A stretch of DNA of 64,000 nt from Peribacillus kribbensis DSM 17871 (GTDB lineage Bacteria; Bacillota; Bacilli; Bacillales; DSM-1321): the NCBI RefSeq assembly GCF_000430765.1, contig NZ_KE387237.1, positions 110,459 to 174,458 on the forward strand. Direction: 5' to 3'. Made by a program: the position numbers and the translations under genes. This document shows positions 18,601 to 27,630 of this stretch, piece after piece. A model generated the notes under the pieces. That model searched no databases. It worked only from the letters and a program-made list of their open reading frames with translations, and was not told the DNA's origin. Each line of letters begins with the position of its first letter. Position 1 is the first letter of the stretch.

Positions 18601-19028
18601 CCTTTTTGACGGGCAGCAGTGAAACAGGGGAAATTGAGTGCGTTGTCTTTCCGGGGGTATACCGGTCGAGCCTTCCTCATTATAAAAAGGGGACTATCCT
18701 TCTGGTGCAGGGCTCTGCAGAAATCAAGGACGGGAAGAAGCAGCTTATTATCCAGAATTCCTATTCCATGGATCAGCTTGCTGAACTATACAAAGGCCCA
18801 TGCCTGTATTTGAAAATTGAAAATGACAGACAGACAAAAACGGTTCTCACTCAAGTGAAAAAAGTGCTGCAAAGCTTTAAGGGTCAGACCAAGGTCATGC
18901 TCTATTATGAAAATGAAGACAAATATGTCCAGCTAGGAATGGACCACTGGGTAAAGTTCGATGATGAACTGAGATCAAGGCTGGAAGGAGTTCTTGGTGC
19001 CTCCAATGTTGTTTTGAAAAAAGGCTAA
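15681..19028 (+). CDS. dnaE: DNA polymerase III subunit alpha DnaE
   Basis: 1115 residues, the length of the B. subtilis error-prone lagging-strand polymerase that extends RNA primers before handing over to PolC. Order: PHP domain (about 1-270), palm with catalytic aspartates in PDIDIDFPDNRRDEV (about 379-393), fingers (RPGPMENIP region), helix-hairpin-helix and a C-terminal OB domain. The ATG has AGGTGGGG upstream; a TTG seven codons earlier is not used in homologues of this length. Confidence 0.96.
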   Translation: MAFIHLQVQSAFSLLSGTASIEKLVSNAKEKNYWAVSLTDRNTMYGTIDFYKECMKQKIKPIIGITADVVHEGDEVYPLVLLAEDNQGYKNLLKISSAIKTQSREGLPLKWLKAYSSGLIAIVPSGESLLPLFREDKEKARQNLKQLQGIFSQAHLFAGIQRTGQGMEDAEHEGILALAEELGVACTAVNPVYYLDKEDSLAYEVMLAIKNGQKLSDENRTKLPANEYYLKSIQEMSEAFGDLPELLENSVKIAERCNVLIEFNRRLLPRYPSGDQTSQQVLEAQCESGLKERYGNPSEEHVKRLEYELQVINKMGFSDYFLIVWDFMRFAREQKILTGPGRGSAAGSMVAYVLRITDVDPIEHNLLFERFLNPERVSMPDIDIDFPDNRRDEVIAYVAEKYGRLHVAQIATFGTMAAKAALRDVGRVFGLNAKELESLSRMVPSKLGISLEAAMKESAALKSFVNENEFNQKLFQTARKLEGLPRHTSTHAAGIIISDLPLTEIIPIQEGQEFVYLTQLPMENLEELGLLKMDFLGLRNLTLIDNTLNMIQKGTGVHLELNSLPLHDKKTFELLGKGETTGVFQLESDGMRNVLTRLKPTRFEDIVAVNALYRPGPMENIPLFIERKHGQQKVEYPHESLKPILEPTYGVIVYQEQIIQIAARFAGFSLGEADLLRRAVSKKKKEVLDEERTHFVEGALKQGYDAGTANEIYNLIVKFANYGFNRSHAVAYSFIAYELAYLKTHYYQFFMAALLTSVIGNEDKIAQYVRELKAAGYQVLPPSINKSHFGFKAEKEHVRYSLAAIKGIGGAALREIFQARRQKPFEDLFDFCLRVSTKAVNRKALEALVHSGAFDEFGEDRATLLASLDVALEHNELVNPGDEQFDLFANTEFTIKPKYLKVDPIRIQDKLLYEKQALGLYLSDHPIAPYQKLFHYFGAVSLEQALQKEMKNAFVPLYIMEAKTIRTKKGETMAFLTGSSETGEIECVVFPGVYRSSLPHYKKGTILLVQGSAEIKDGKKQLIIQNSYSMDQLAELYKGPCLYLKIENDRQTKTVLTQVKKVLQSFKGQTKVMLYYENEDKYVQLGMDHWVKFDDELRSRLEGVLGASNVVLKKG

Positions 19029-19031
19029 GTC

Positions 19032-19059
19032 TTTACAACATTAAAAGTTATGATATATT
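19032..19059 (+). promoter_or_regulatory. Promoter of the ytsJ-like ORF and fadR-type regulator
   Basis: TTTACA, 16-base spacer, TATATT. Located just after dnaE and immediately before a GntR/FadR-type palindrome. Confidence 0.55.
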
Positions 19060-19072
19060 AAACAAGAGATTA

Positions 19073-19089
19073 TGCTGGTCAGACCACTT
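19073..19089. promoter_or_regulatory. FadR-type operator
   Basis: Contains the perfect palindrome TGGTCAGACCA (19076-19086). FadR-subfamily GntR regulators recognise sites of the form TGGTCNGACCA. Position just downstream of the -10 element suggests autorepression of the coupled regulator gene. Confidence 0.65.
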
Positions 19090-19119
19090 ACAAACTTCTA
19101 TTTATTGGGAGTGAATTAT

Positions 19120-19338
19120 TTGACGTTAAGAGAAGAAGCGCTGCAGAATCATTGGGTCATTCAGAGAGAATTGGGTATACAGCCAAAACCTCCTGTAAGA
19201 GACGCCGGTGATTTTAGCTCTGCTCACTCGCCATGGGCTGCAGAGGTCTGGAAAGCGATCCATCATCAGCCTGATGCAGTATATCCATATACCATAAAGG
19301 GCAATACTGTAGCTGTAAACAGGCATGTGGAAATATGA
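19120..19338 (+). CDS. Short ORF resembling the N-terminus of malic enzyme YtsJ (remnant)
   Basis: 72 residues. The series LREEAL, VR-A-D, SP-AE and YT-KGN-VAV aligns with the first ~70 residues of NADP-dependent malic enzymes such as YtsJ, which B. subtilis carries at this very position between dnaE and accD. The remaining ~340 residues are absent, so it cannot be an active enzyme. SPGVAEPC of the family has become SPWAAEVW. The TTG start has GGGAGTG upstream and the stop overlaps the next ATG (ATGA), so the frame seems to be kept to couple translation of the regulator. Homology is from memory and should be aligned. Confidence 0.65.
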   Translation: MTLREEALQNHWVIQRELGIQPKPPVRDAGDFSSAHSPWAAEVWKAIHHQPDAVYPYTIKGNTVAVNRHVEI

Positions 19339-19985
19339 CTGAACAGCAAAAGAACGCTGTGAATAGCAGCCAATCTAAAATTTACTTGAATATTGTTGAA
19401 CAGCTGAGGCTCATGATTCAAGCTGACAGCCTGATGCCCGGGGATAAAATACCTTCCGAAAGGGAATTGTCTGAGCGCCTTCAAGCAGGGCGCTCTTCCG
19501 TAAGGGAAGCTTTAAGATCCCTTGAACTTCTGGGACTGATTGAGACAAGGCGCGGGGAAGGCACCTTCATCAAGGTCTTCCAGGAACACAGGCTGGTGGA
19601 GCTTCTTGGCGCGTTTTTTCTCATCGATAAAAGAACTAGAAAAGATTTATCCGATACAAAGCTTCTATTGGAAGAAGCATGCCTCAAAGCAATCACCGAA
19701 AGGGGCAGGACCGGCGACATTCAGGATGTTATCTGCTGGGCGGACACCCATACATGGGATGATCATGAATTTTTCCAACAGGTGTTCCGCTTGAACGGGA
19801 ACTACCTGCTGGAAAGGATCTGGACTGTGGTGAACAGCTATGTCCATTCTTCAGGAAATGTTCAGGAAACTGCAAGCCTGCACCATTATATGGATATGCT
19901 TCAGGCTCTTAATAGAAAAGATCTGGACGAAGCCATTCGGATATACAGAGAATGTATCAGGAGCTGCAGCACAACTGCCAGCTAA
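19335..19985 (+). CDS. FadR/GntR family transcriptional regulator
   Basis: 216 residues. N-terminal winged helix of the GntR type (about 14-80) with the motif PSERELSERLQAGRSSVREALRSLELLGLIETRRGEGTF (split). The C-terminal helical part is a shortened FCD-like ligand domain. In related Bacillus genomes a FadR-type regulator lies just before accDA, which hints at control by a fatty-acid or organic-acid ligand; this is inference. A matching palindrome precedes the operon. Overlaps the upstream short ORF by 4 bases. Confidence 0.85.
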   Translation: MTEQQKNAVNSSQSKIYLNIVEQLRLMIQADSLMPGDKIPSERELSERLQAGRSSVREALRSLELLGLIETRRGEGTFIKVFQEHRLVELLGAFFLIDKRTRKDLSDTKLLLEEACLKAITERGRTGDIQDVICWADTHTWDDHEFFQQVFRLNGNYLLERIWTVVNSYVHSSGNVQETASLHHYMDMLQALNRKDLDEAIRIYRECIRSCSTTAS

Positions 19986-19997
19986 CGTCTTTCGGTT

Positions 19998-20028
19998 ATT
20001 TCAGCCTGACAGGATAATCCTGCTGAAA
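19998..20028 (+). promoter_or_regulatory. Hairpin upstream of accD
   Basis: TTTCAGC and AGGA pair with TCCT and GCTGAAA around a 3-base loop, with a 5-base bulge on one side. No T tract follows; it may be a weak terminator or processing site between the regulator and accD. Confidence 0.35.
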
Positions 20029-20097
20029 TGTGGAATAAATGTACAAGCTAAAAAGATCACATTTAATGATGCGATTGAATAAGGGGGAGGTTTCATC

Positions 20098-20970
20098 ATG
20101 ATAAAAGATTTGTTTTCAAAAACAACCAAAAAGAAAAAGTATGCGACTATCCCTTCAGAGCGCAGCAAGCAAGAGGTTCCAGAAGGGATCATGACCAAGT
20201 GTCCTAACTGTAAAAAAATCATGTATACAAAGGAACTGCTTAAAAACTTAAAGGTATGTATGCACTGCGGCTATCATCATTCGATGAGTTTTGAAGAAAG
20301 AATCGACAGCCTTTTTGATGCAGGAACCTTTGAAGAGCTTAATAAGGATATGGTGACGGTCAATCCTTTGGACTTCCCGGGCTATGCGGAAAAACTGGAG
20401 GCCGACAAGAAAAAGACCGGCATTAATGAAGCCGTAGTAACGGGAACAGGAACCATCAATGGTTTAAAGACGGCAGCTGCTATTATGGATGCACGTTTCC
20501 GGATGGGAAGCATGGGGTCCGTTGTGGGTGAAAAAATAACCAGAGCGATCGAACAGGCGGACGAGCTTGGGATTCCTTTCGTTATTTTTACGGCCTCTGG
20601 AGGAGCGCGCATGCAGGAGGGTGTACTCAGCCTGATGCAGATGGCAAAGACCAGCGTGGCACTGAAGAAATTCAGTGAAAACGGCGGGCTTTATATAGTG
20701 GTGATGACTCACCCTACAACGGGTGGAGTATCGGCTAGCTTTGCTTCCATGGGTGATTATAATCTTGCGGAACCCGGGGCCTTGATAGGTTTTGCTGGCA
20801 GAAGGATCATTGAGCAGACCATCCGGGAAGAGCTTCCGGAAGACTTCCAGACCAGTGAATTTTTATTGAAGCACGGACAGCTCGATGGTGTGATTAATAG
20901 AAAAGATCTGAAGGACACTCTGTCCAACATTTTAGATATACATTCTCCAGGTGGTGAACAGAAATGGTAG
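20098..20970 (+). CDS. accD: Acetyl-CoA carboxylase carboxyltransferase subunit beta
   Basis: 290 residues. With AccA it transfers carboxyl from carboxybiotin to acetyl-CoA to make malonyl-CoA. A four-cysteine zinc ribbon is visible (C35, C38, C54, C57), followed by a crotonase-like fold with [20 protein letters not shown] and [22 protein letters not shown] lies 8 bases upstream. The last 7 bases overlap accA. Confidence 0.97.
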   Translation: MIKDLFSKTTKKKKYATIPSERSKQEVPEGIMTKCPNCKKIMYTKELLKNLKVCMHCGYHHSMSFEERIDSLFDAGTFEELNKDMVTVNPLDFPGYAEKLEADKKKTGINEAVVTGTGTINGLKTAAAIMDARFRMGSMGSVVGEKITRAIEQADELGIPFVIFTASGGARMQEGVLSLMQMAKTSVALKKFSENGGLYIVVMTHPTTGGVSASFASMGDYNLAEPGALIGFAGRRIIEQTIREELPEDFQTSEFLLKHGQLDGVINRKDLKDTLSNILDIHSPGGEQKW

Positions 20971-21941
20971 GGGAATTGGAATTTGAAAAACCAATTGTGG
21001 AACTGAAAAGAAAGATAGATGAACTGAAAGATATTTCAAAGACTGCGGATGTTGACCTTTCCTCGGAAATCGACAAGCTGGAAAACAGGCTGGCGAGGCT
21101 TGAAAATGAAGTGTATGAAAATATGCAGCCATGGGACAGAGTTCAGCTTGCCAGGCATTCGGCCAGACCGACGACATTGGATTATATTTCTGAAATATTT
21201 ACTGATTTTTTTGAGTGCCACGGAGACCGCTATTATGGAGATGACGCGGCTATTGTCGGGGGAATCGCTAAATTTAAAGGAATACCTGTAACAGTTGTCG
21301 GACATCAGAGGGGAAAGGATACCAAAGAAAATATTAAGCGGAATTTTGGTATGCCTCACCCAGAGGGCAACAGAAAAGCATTAAGACTGATGAAGCAGGC
21401 AGAAAAGTTCAAGCGTCCCATCATCTGCTTTATTGACACAAAAGGTGCTTATCCAGGGAAAGCGGCAGAAGAGCGCGGCCAGAGTGAAGCGATTGCCAAA
21501 AACATTTATGAAATGAGCGGCTTGCGCGTTCCTGTCATCTGTATTGTCATTGGTGAAGGAGGAAGCGGCGGCGCACTGGCACTTGGTGTCGGAGATCGAA
21601 TCCTCATGCTCGAAAACTCCACTTACTCAGTTATCTCGCCAGAGGGTGCGGCAGCCCTTTTATGGAAGGATTCTTCGCAGGCAAAGCGTGCGGCTGAAAC
21701 CATGAAAATTACAGCTCCTGACCTGAAAGAACTGGGCATCATCGACGGAATCATTGATGAAGTTAAGGGCGGAGCACACAAAGATGTGAAGCTGCAGGCG
21801 GAATATATTGAGAGAGCCATCCTTTCAGCGCTGCAAGAGCTTCAAGGCAAAGGCCCTGAAGAAATATTTGAAGAGCGCTATGATAAGTATAAAAGGATGG
21901 GCGAGTATTCGTTTTCGCCTGAATATACAGAGGTAAAGTAG
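20964..21941 (+). CDS. accA: Acetyl-CoA carboxylase carboxyltransferase subunit alpha
   Basis: 325 residues, full length. N-terminal helical region (1-60), then the carboxyltransferase core with [38 protein letters not shown] and [16 protein letters not shown]. Overlaps accD, ensuring equal synthesis of the alpha2beta2 complex. AGGTGG lies 9 bases before the ATG, inside accD. Confidence 0.97.
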   Translation: MVGELEFEKPIVELKRKIDELKDISKTADVDLSSEIDKLENRLARLENEVYENMQPWDRVQLARHSARPTTLDYISEIFTDFFECHGDRYYGDDAAIVGGIAKFKGIPVTVVGHQRGKDTKENIKRNFGMPHPEGNRKALRLMKQAEKFKRPIICFIDTKGAYPGKAAEERGQSEAIAKNIYEMSGLRVPVICIVIGEGGSGGALALGVGDRILMLENSTYSVISPEGAAALLWKDSSQAKRAAETMKITAPDLKELGIIDGIIDEVKGGAHKDVKLQAEYIERAILSALQELQGKGPEEIFEERYDKYKRMGEYSFSPEYTEVK

Positions 21942-21975
21942 ACGTGCATTTACTGCACGTTCTCTTTATTTTTGT
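21942..21975 (+). terminator. accDA terminator
   Basis: Perfect 7-bp stem ACGTGCA / TGCACGT with a 5-base loop, then a T-rich tail. Confidence 0.75.
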
Positions 21976-21980
21976 TTCTA

Positions 21981-22010
21981 TTACCTTGCTCGTACGGCAT
22001 GCTGTATAAT
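21981..22010 (+). promoter_or_regulatory. Candidate pfkA-pyk promoter
   Basis: A consensus -10 (TATAAT) with a weak -35 (TTACCT) 18 bases upstream. It gives a leader of about 215 bases before pfkA in which I see no clear riboswitch or terminator. Confidence 0.4.
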
Positions 22011-22125
22011 AAATACATCCCGGGTTTTCCGGAGGATGTCAGCACTTTATTACTTGTATGTTTTTTCACATAATACAGGCTGCAAAATTCTTTTTAGTAT
22101 TTTAGCATGGCTGCGCTCGGCGTAA

Positions 22126-23202
<1,077 letters not shown>

Positions 23203-23295
23203 CGGCTCCTGCGGCATCAATACTTATTGCAGGCAGTCTGCCAGACAATCATGAGTTGGACAAAATTCTTATTAAGAAGTAATGGAGGCATATAC

Positions 23296-25056
23296 ATGCG
23301 AAAAACAAAAATCGTTTGTACGATAGGACCGGCAAGTGAAAGCCTGGAAAAACTCACAGATTTAATGGAAGCTGGAATGAATGTATGCCGGCTGAATTTT
23401 TCACATGGAAGCCATGAAGAACACGCTGGAAGAATTACGACGATCCGTGAGGCTGTTGAAAAGACAGGTAAACAGGTAGCCATTCTTCTGGATACAAAAG
23501 GCCCTGAAATCCGGACTCATAATATGGAAAATGACGCTATTGAACTGGCTGCCGGCAATACCGTTGAAATTTCAATGACTGAAGTGCTCGGTACACCGGA
23601 AAGATTTTCTATTACATACGAAGGACTTATAGATGATGTCCACCCTGGATCAAAAATTCTTCTGGACGATGGATTGATCGGACTGGAAGTAACAGATATC
23701 CGGAAAGAGGATGGCATCATTGAAACTCGCATTTTGAATCCAGGCACGCTGAAGAATAAAAAAGGTGTGAACGTTCCTGGGGTAGCTGTAAAGCTTCCGG
23801 GTATTACCGAGAAAGATAAACAGGACATCATTTTCGGAATCGAGCAGGGAGTTGATTTTATTGCAGCTTCATTTGTGAGACGCGCTTCTGATGTCCTTGA
23901 AATACGTGAACTGCTTGAAGCACATGATGCGGGGCATATCCATATCATTCCTAAAATTGAAAACCATGAAGGTGTAGAGAAAATTGATGAAATCCTTGAG
24001 GTTTCTGATGGCCTGATGGTGGCAAGGGGAGACCTGGGTGTAGAAATTCCGGCAGAAGAAGTGCCGCTTGTCCAAAAGGAATTAATCAGAAAATGTAATT
24101 TCCTTGGAAAACCTGTTATCACTGCAACCCAGATGCTGGATTCTATGCAGCGTAATCCGCGTCCTACTAGAGCGGAAGCTAGTGATGTTGCCAATGCAAT
24201 TTTTGATGGAACAGATGCCATCATGCTTTCAGGAGAAACAGCAGCAGGAGCATATCCGGTCGAAGCGGTTAATACCATGCACAACATTGCATCTCATACA
24301 GAAACAGCTCTTAATTACAAAGAAATTGTGACTGCCAGAAGCAGGACCAGCGAATACAATGTGACAGATGCCATCGGGCAATCGGTTGCGTATTCTGCCT
24401 TAAACCTTGAAGCAGGGGCAATCATCACTCCGACAGAAAGCGGCCATACGGCACGTATGATTTCAAGATACCGCCCGAAAGCGCCAATAATCGCTGTCAC
24501 AGCCTCTGAAAAGGTTTCTAGGAAGCTTGGTTTGGTATGGGGTGTTTATCCTCAAATAGGCCGTCAATCCTCTTCTACGGATGATATGCTGGACGATGCG
24601 ATTGAAAAGAGCCTTGAATCAGGAATCGTAAGCCACGGAGACCTTGTAATCATCACTGCTGGTGTTCCTGTTGGAGAAGCCGGAACAACGAACCTCATGA
24701 AGATTCATGTTCTTGGCGATGCGATGATTAAAGCACAGGGAATTGGCCGGAAATCGGCAAAAGGACAGGTAGTCATTGCAAGAACAGCTGAGGAAGCTAA
24801 CCAGAAAGTGACAGATGGCTGTATCTTAGTGACTTATTCATCAGATAAAGATATGATGCCGGCCATCGAGCGCTGTGCTGCTCTGATTACGGAAGAAGGC
24901 GGATTGACCAGCCATGCTGCCGTTGTGGGGGTCAACCTTGGCATACCGGTGATCGTAGGTGCAGAACGCGCACTATCCATTCTTAAAGATGGACAGAGCG
25001 TGACAGTCGACGCACGCCGCGGCACAATCTACGAGGGTCACACCAAGGTACTATAA
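23296..25056 (+). CDS. pyk: Pyruvate kinase with C-terminal PEP-utilising domain
   Basis: 586 residues. The barrel contains the family signatures ([10 protein letters not shown] near the start, [26 protein letters not shown]). The last ~110 residues form the extra C-terminal domain typical of Bacillus/Geobacillus enzymes, with [21 protein letters not shown] (about 534-554), a phosphohistidine-like motif of PEP-utilising enzymes. TGGAGG 7 bases before ATG 23296 fixes the start. Second gene of the pfkA-pyk operon. Confidence 0.97.
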   Translation: MRKTKIVCTIGPASESLEKLTDLMEAGMNVCRLNFSHGSHEEHAGRITTIREAVEKTGKQVAILLDTKGPEIRTHNMENDAIELAAGNTVEISMTEVLGTPERFSITYEGLIDDVHPGSKILLDDGLIGLEVTDIRKEDGIIETRILNPGTLKNKKGVNVPGVAVKLPGITEKDKQDIIFGIEQGVDFIAASFVRRASDVLEIRELLEAHDAGHIHIIPKIENHEGVEKIDEILEVSDGLMVARGDLGVEIPAEEVPLVQKELIRKCNFLGKPVITATQMLDSMQRNPRPTRAEASDVANAIFDGTDAIMLSGETAAGAYPVEAVNTMHNIASHTETALNYKEIVTARSRTSEYNVTDAIGQSVAYSALNLEAGAIITPTESGHTARMISRYRPKAPIIAVTASEKVSRKLGLVWGVYPQIGRQSSSTDDMLDDAIEKSLESGIVSHGDLVIITAGVPVGEAGTTNLMKIHVLGDAMIKAQGIGRKSAKGQVVIARTAEEANQKVTDGCILVTYSSDKDMMPAIERCAALITEEGGLTSHAAVVGVNLGIPVIVGAERALSILKDGQSVTVDARRGTIYEGHTKVL

Positions 25057-25068
25057 GAATGAACAGGT

Positions 25069-25110
25069 GGCAGGGGAGGCCTTATGGGGCTCTTCTCTGC
25101 CGCTTTTTTT
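25069..25110 (+). terminator. pfkA-pyk terminator
   Basis: GGCAG / CTGCC stem with partial inner pairing and a run of seven T. Confidence 0.6.
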
Positions 25111-25166
25111 ATGGCGGGAAGCGGAAGGAAAGGTAAGGCACATGAAATGAACAGGAGGGATGTAAG

Positions 25167-25550
25167 GTGAAGTGGATAGCCGCGATCATTGTGTTAGGTG
25201 CTCTTGAAATCGGAACTTTTCTGTATGCAGAAAGTCTTGCGGGTGCTTTTCCCGTTATTTTATTCATGGTTTTAACAGGCATTGCGGGTGCCTATATAGC
25301 CAGGAGGCAGGGATTGGCCGTACTTGAAAAGATTCGTATGAGTATCAGCCAGGGCAGAGCTCCCGGCGGAACATTGCTGGATGGCGCCTGTATTCTTGCG
25401 GGTGCCTTCCTGCTTATACTTCCGGGCTTTTTTACGGATATAATGGGATTGCTTTTTCTAGCCCCGCCTCTTCGTGCTTTTATAAAACCATGGCTCCTTC
25501 GTTATTTCAGAAAGGTCATTTATAAAAAAATAACGATCAGGAGAAGATAA
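25167..25550 (+). CDS. fxsA: FxsA family membrane protein
   Basis: 127 residues with about four hydrophobic segments and the FxsA motif GGTLLDGACILAGAFLLILPGFFTD (about 67-91). E. coli FxsA relieves phage exclusion; the Bacillus role is unknown. Basic C-terminus (KKITIRRR). GTG start with AGGAGGG 8 bases upstream. Convergent with ytvI, 5 bases apart. Confidence 0.9.
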   Translation: MKWIAAIIVLGALEIGTFLYAESLAGAFPVILFMVLTGIAGAYIARRQGLAVLEKIRMSISQGRAPGGTLLDGACILAGAFLLILPGFFTDIMGLLFLAPPLRAFIKPWLLRYFRKVIYKKITIRRR

Positions 25551-25555
25551 AAATA

Positions 25556-26674
25556 TCAAACATCGTTTCCTTTGATGTAGGTCCATATATCATGGAACAC
25601 ACCTGCCCGGTGCAGGGTGGTTAATATGACAAGGACGACTGGACCGACAATCAGCCCGGGAAAGCCAATGGATTTAAATCCGATAAAGAGCGCAGCGAGT
25701 GTCGCTAACGGATCGAGACCGATACTGGAAGAAAGCACTTTAGGCTCCATGATCTGCCTCTGTAACAGTACAATGAGATATAATATGCCGAGGCCGAGTG
25801 CAATTCCCGGATCTTTATCTACAATGGCTTCATAAAAGATCCAGGGGACAAAGATGGTGCCAGTGCCGAGGTAGGGAAGAATATCCACCATCCCGCATAA
25901 AAGGGCAATGGTGATGGCATACTCTACACGCAGGAACAGCAGGCCGGCAAGTACAATAACGGTAGTCATGGAAATGAGTGTTAACTGAGCTTTTATAAAC
26001 CCGAAAAACGCTTTTTTTAAATCAAAAAACACTCTTCTGCCGCTTGTATTGGCTTTATGCGGCAAAAAACGCGATGCAGCGGAGGAGAGCTTGTACCAGT
26101 CCTTGCTGATGAAAAAGGTAGCCATGAATAAGATGGCGAAAACGGCAGCGGCATTGGGAAACCAGCCAAGCACAGCCGGTATGCCCTGGAAGGTGCTCTG
26201 AATAAACTCCCCGGCACTGTCCGCCATTTTATTGCCTGCAAGCCTTACATTATCCATCACGGTATCCTTTTGGCCGGGATTAAGGCTGTCAAAGTAGAGC
26301 GAGAGCTTATTATATTGCGGGATGACATAGGATGCGATCAGCTGCTCCAGATATTGGGCAGCACTTGCGATATGCTGGGGTATTTCTGCTGCGAGATAAT
26401 AAAATCCGGAGATAATCTCGGTAATCATGAGGGTGAGTATCCCCGCAATCATCCCAAGAATACCGCAGATTGATATCAAGACGGCGAGGGCTCTTGGAAG
26501 CCTGGCTTTTTCCTGAAGGAAGCCGACGAGTGGATTCATGAGGAATGCTGCAAAAAAAGCAATGACAAATGGATAAATATATCTCCACAAAAAAATTCCT
26601 GCCAGAGCGGCACCGATTATAATCCCCGCCGTGATGCCAAATCGGATGAATCGCCCCATCAAAACAGAGTTCAA
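25556..26674 (-). CDS. ytvI: AI-2E family transporter / sporulation membrane protein YtvI
   Basis: 372 residues, seven to eight membrane helices. The motif LLCGMVDILPYLGTG and the end LDPLATLAALFIGFKSIGFPGLIVGPVVLVI are typical of the AI-2E/PerM family; the position between fxsA and ytwI matches YtvI, a sporulation-linked member. Substrate unknown. TTG start with GGGGGGAG 5-6 bases upstream. Confidence 0.9.
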   Translation of the reverse strand: MNSVLMGRFIRFGITAGIIIGAALAGIFLWRYIYPFVIAFFAAFLMNPLVGFLQEKARLPRALAVLISICGILGMIAGILTLMITEIISGFYYLAAEIPQHIASAAQYLEQLIASYVIPQYNKLSLYFDSLNPGQKDTVMDNVRLAGNKMADSAGEFIQSTFQGIPAVLGWFPNAAAVFAILFMATFFISKDWYKLSSAASRFLPHKANTSGRRVFFDLKKAFFGFIKAQLTLISMTTVIVLAGLLFLRVEYAITIALLCGMVDILPYLGTGTIFVPWIFYEAIVDKDPGIALGLGILYLIVLLQRQIMEPKVLSSSIGLDPLATLAALFIGFKSIGFPGLIVGPVVLVILTTLHRAGVFHDIWTYIKGNDV

Positions 26675-26805
26675 GAAATCTCCCCCCTATAGAATGCCTT
26701 AATCCTGCCCGATCCCGCACCAGATGCATAGTATGTGAAAAAGCTGTAAAATATACATTTGAAATTGTTTTATTAAAATAATTTATATGAAATGAGTTGA
26801 ACAAT

Positions 26806-27267
26806 ATGCTAGCAGGTTCTTCATTATTCCTTTGTTTATTGATAGGAATTGGGCTGATAGCCAAGAACTATTCTCTAGCCTTTTCCGCCGGATTCCTCTT
26901 ATTTGTAAAGGCCGCCGGGCTTGGCTCGAAGATTTTCCCCCTGCTCCAAACGAAGGGAATCAACTGGGGTGTCACCATTATTACCATCGCAGTACTTGTG
27001 CCTGTAGCCACTGGTTCGATTGGTTTTAAGGATCTGGGAGAAGCTTTAAAATCCCCTTATGCATGGATCGCTCTCGGTTCCGGGGTCGCTGTCGCGCTTA
27101 TCGCCAAAAATGGGCTTGTCCTCCTTTCGGAGGACCCTCACCTGACCGCCGCGCTCGTTTTTGGGACCATCCTTGCTGTCGCCCTTTTTAAGGGTGTGGC
27201 TGTTGGCCCGCTGATTGGAGCAGGGATTGCCTATTTATTCATGAAACTGGTTGAAATCATTAAATAA
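26806..27267 (+). CDS. ytwI: DUF441 membrane protein YtwI
   Basis: 153 residues, four hydrophobic segments. Contains KGINWGVTIITIAVLVPVATG and FKGVAVGPLIGAGIAYL, hallmarks of DUF441. Function unknown. The ribosome site is weak; ATG 26806 is chosen because it gives the family length, while a TTG at 26797 would add three residues. Confidence 0.85.
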   Translation: MLAGSSLFLCLLIGIGLIAKNYSLAFSAGFLLFVKAAGLGSKIFPLLQTKGINWGVTIITIAVLVPVATGSIGFKDLGEALKSPYAWIALGSGVAVALIAKNGLVLLSEDPHLTAALVFGTILAVALFKGVAVGPLIGAGIAYLFMKLVEIIK

Positions 27268-27357
27268 ATCTCCTTCTAAATTCTATTAAGAAATATAATA
27301 ATTAGACTACTTCTTTATATTAAAAAAATAATTTTTTCTAAAAATAATGCGTTTTCA

Positions 27358-27386
27358 TTCACAAATATCTGATAATTGTTTATAAT
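27358..27386 (+). promoter_or_regulatory. citZ promoter
   Basis: TTCACA, 17-base spacer, TATAAT: five of six and six of six matches to sigma-A. The start near 27393 gives a leader of about 240 bases before citZ. Confidence 0.75.
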
Positions 27387-27392
27387 ATGTCA

Positions 27393-27406
27393 TGTAAGCG
27401 CCTACC
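27393..27406 (+). promoter_or_regulatory. cre-like site at the citZ start point
   Basis: TGTAAGCGCCTACC matches 12 of 14 positions of the CcpA cre consensus and overlaps the predicted transcription start. A second cre-like core, AAAGCGTTTTC, lies at 27502-27515 in the leader. citZ is CcpA-repressed in B. subtilis. Confidence 0.5.
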
Positions 27407-27530
27407 CTGCTAGATTCGAAATTCCAGGGAAGGCAGTGCCTTTTGGATGCGGATTGAGCAAGCGCTCGGCAGGTTTTAGAAATAGGCAGCAAGGGTAAAA
27501 TATAAAGCGTTTTCTATACAGTGGGAAATG

Positions 27531-27558
27531 GTCTGTGCCTGGCTTCCGCCAGACATAG
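27531..27558 (+). promoter_or_regulatory. Hairpin in the citZ leader
   Basis: CTGGC-TTCC-GCCAG with extra TGT/ACA pairing forms a compact stem-loop in the long leader. In B. subtilis aconitase binds the citZ leader RNA; whether this hairpin is the equivalent is unproven. An additional small hairpin (AAGGCA/TGCCTT) is near 27430. Confidence 0.35.
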
Positions 27559-27630
27559 GATTGATATTTTGCCGTCATACAACATTATTATTTAATATAT
27601 GTAGGTAGTTTTAGAAAAGGAGAGGTTTAT

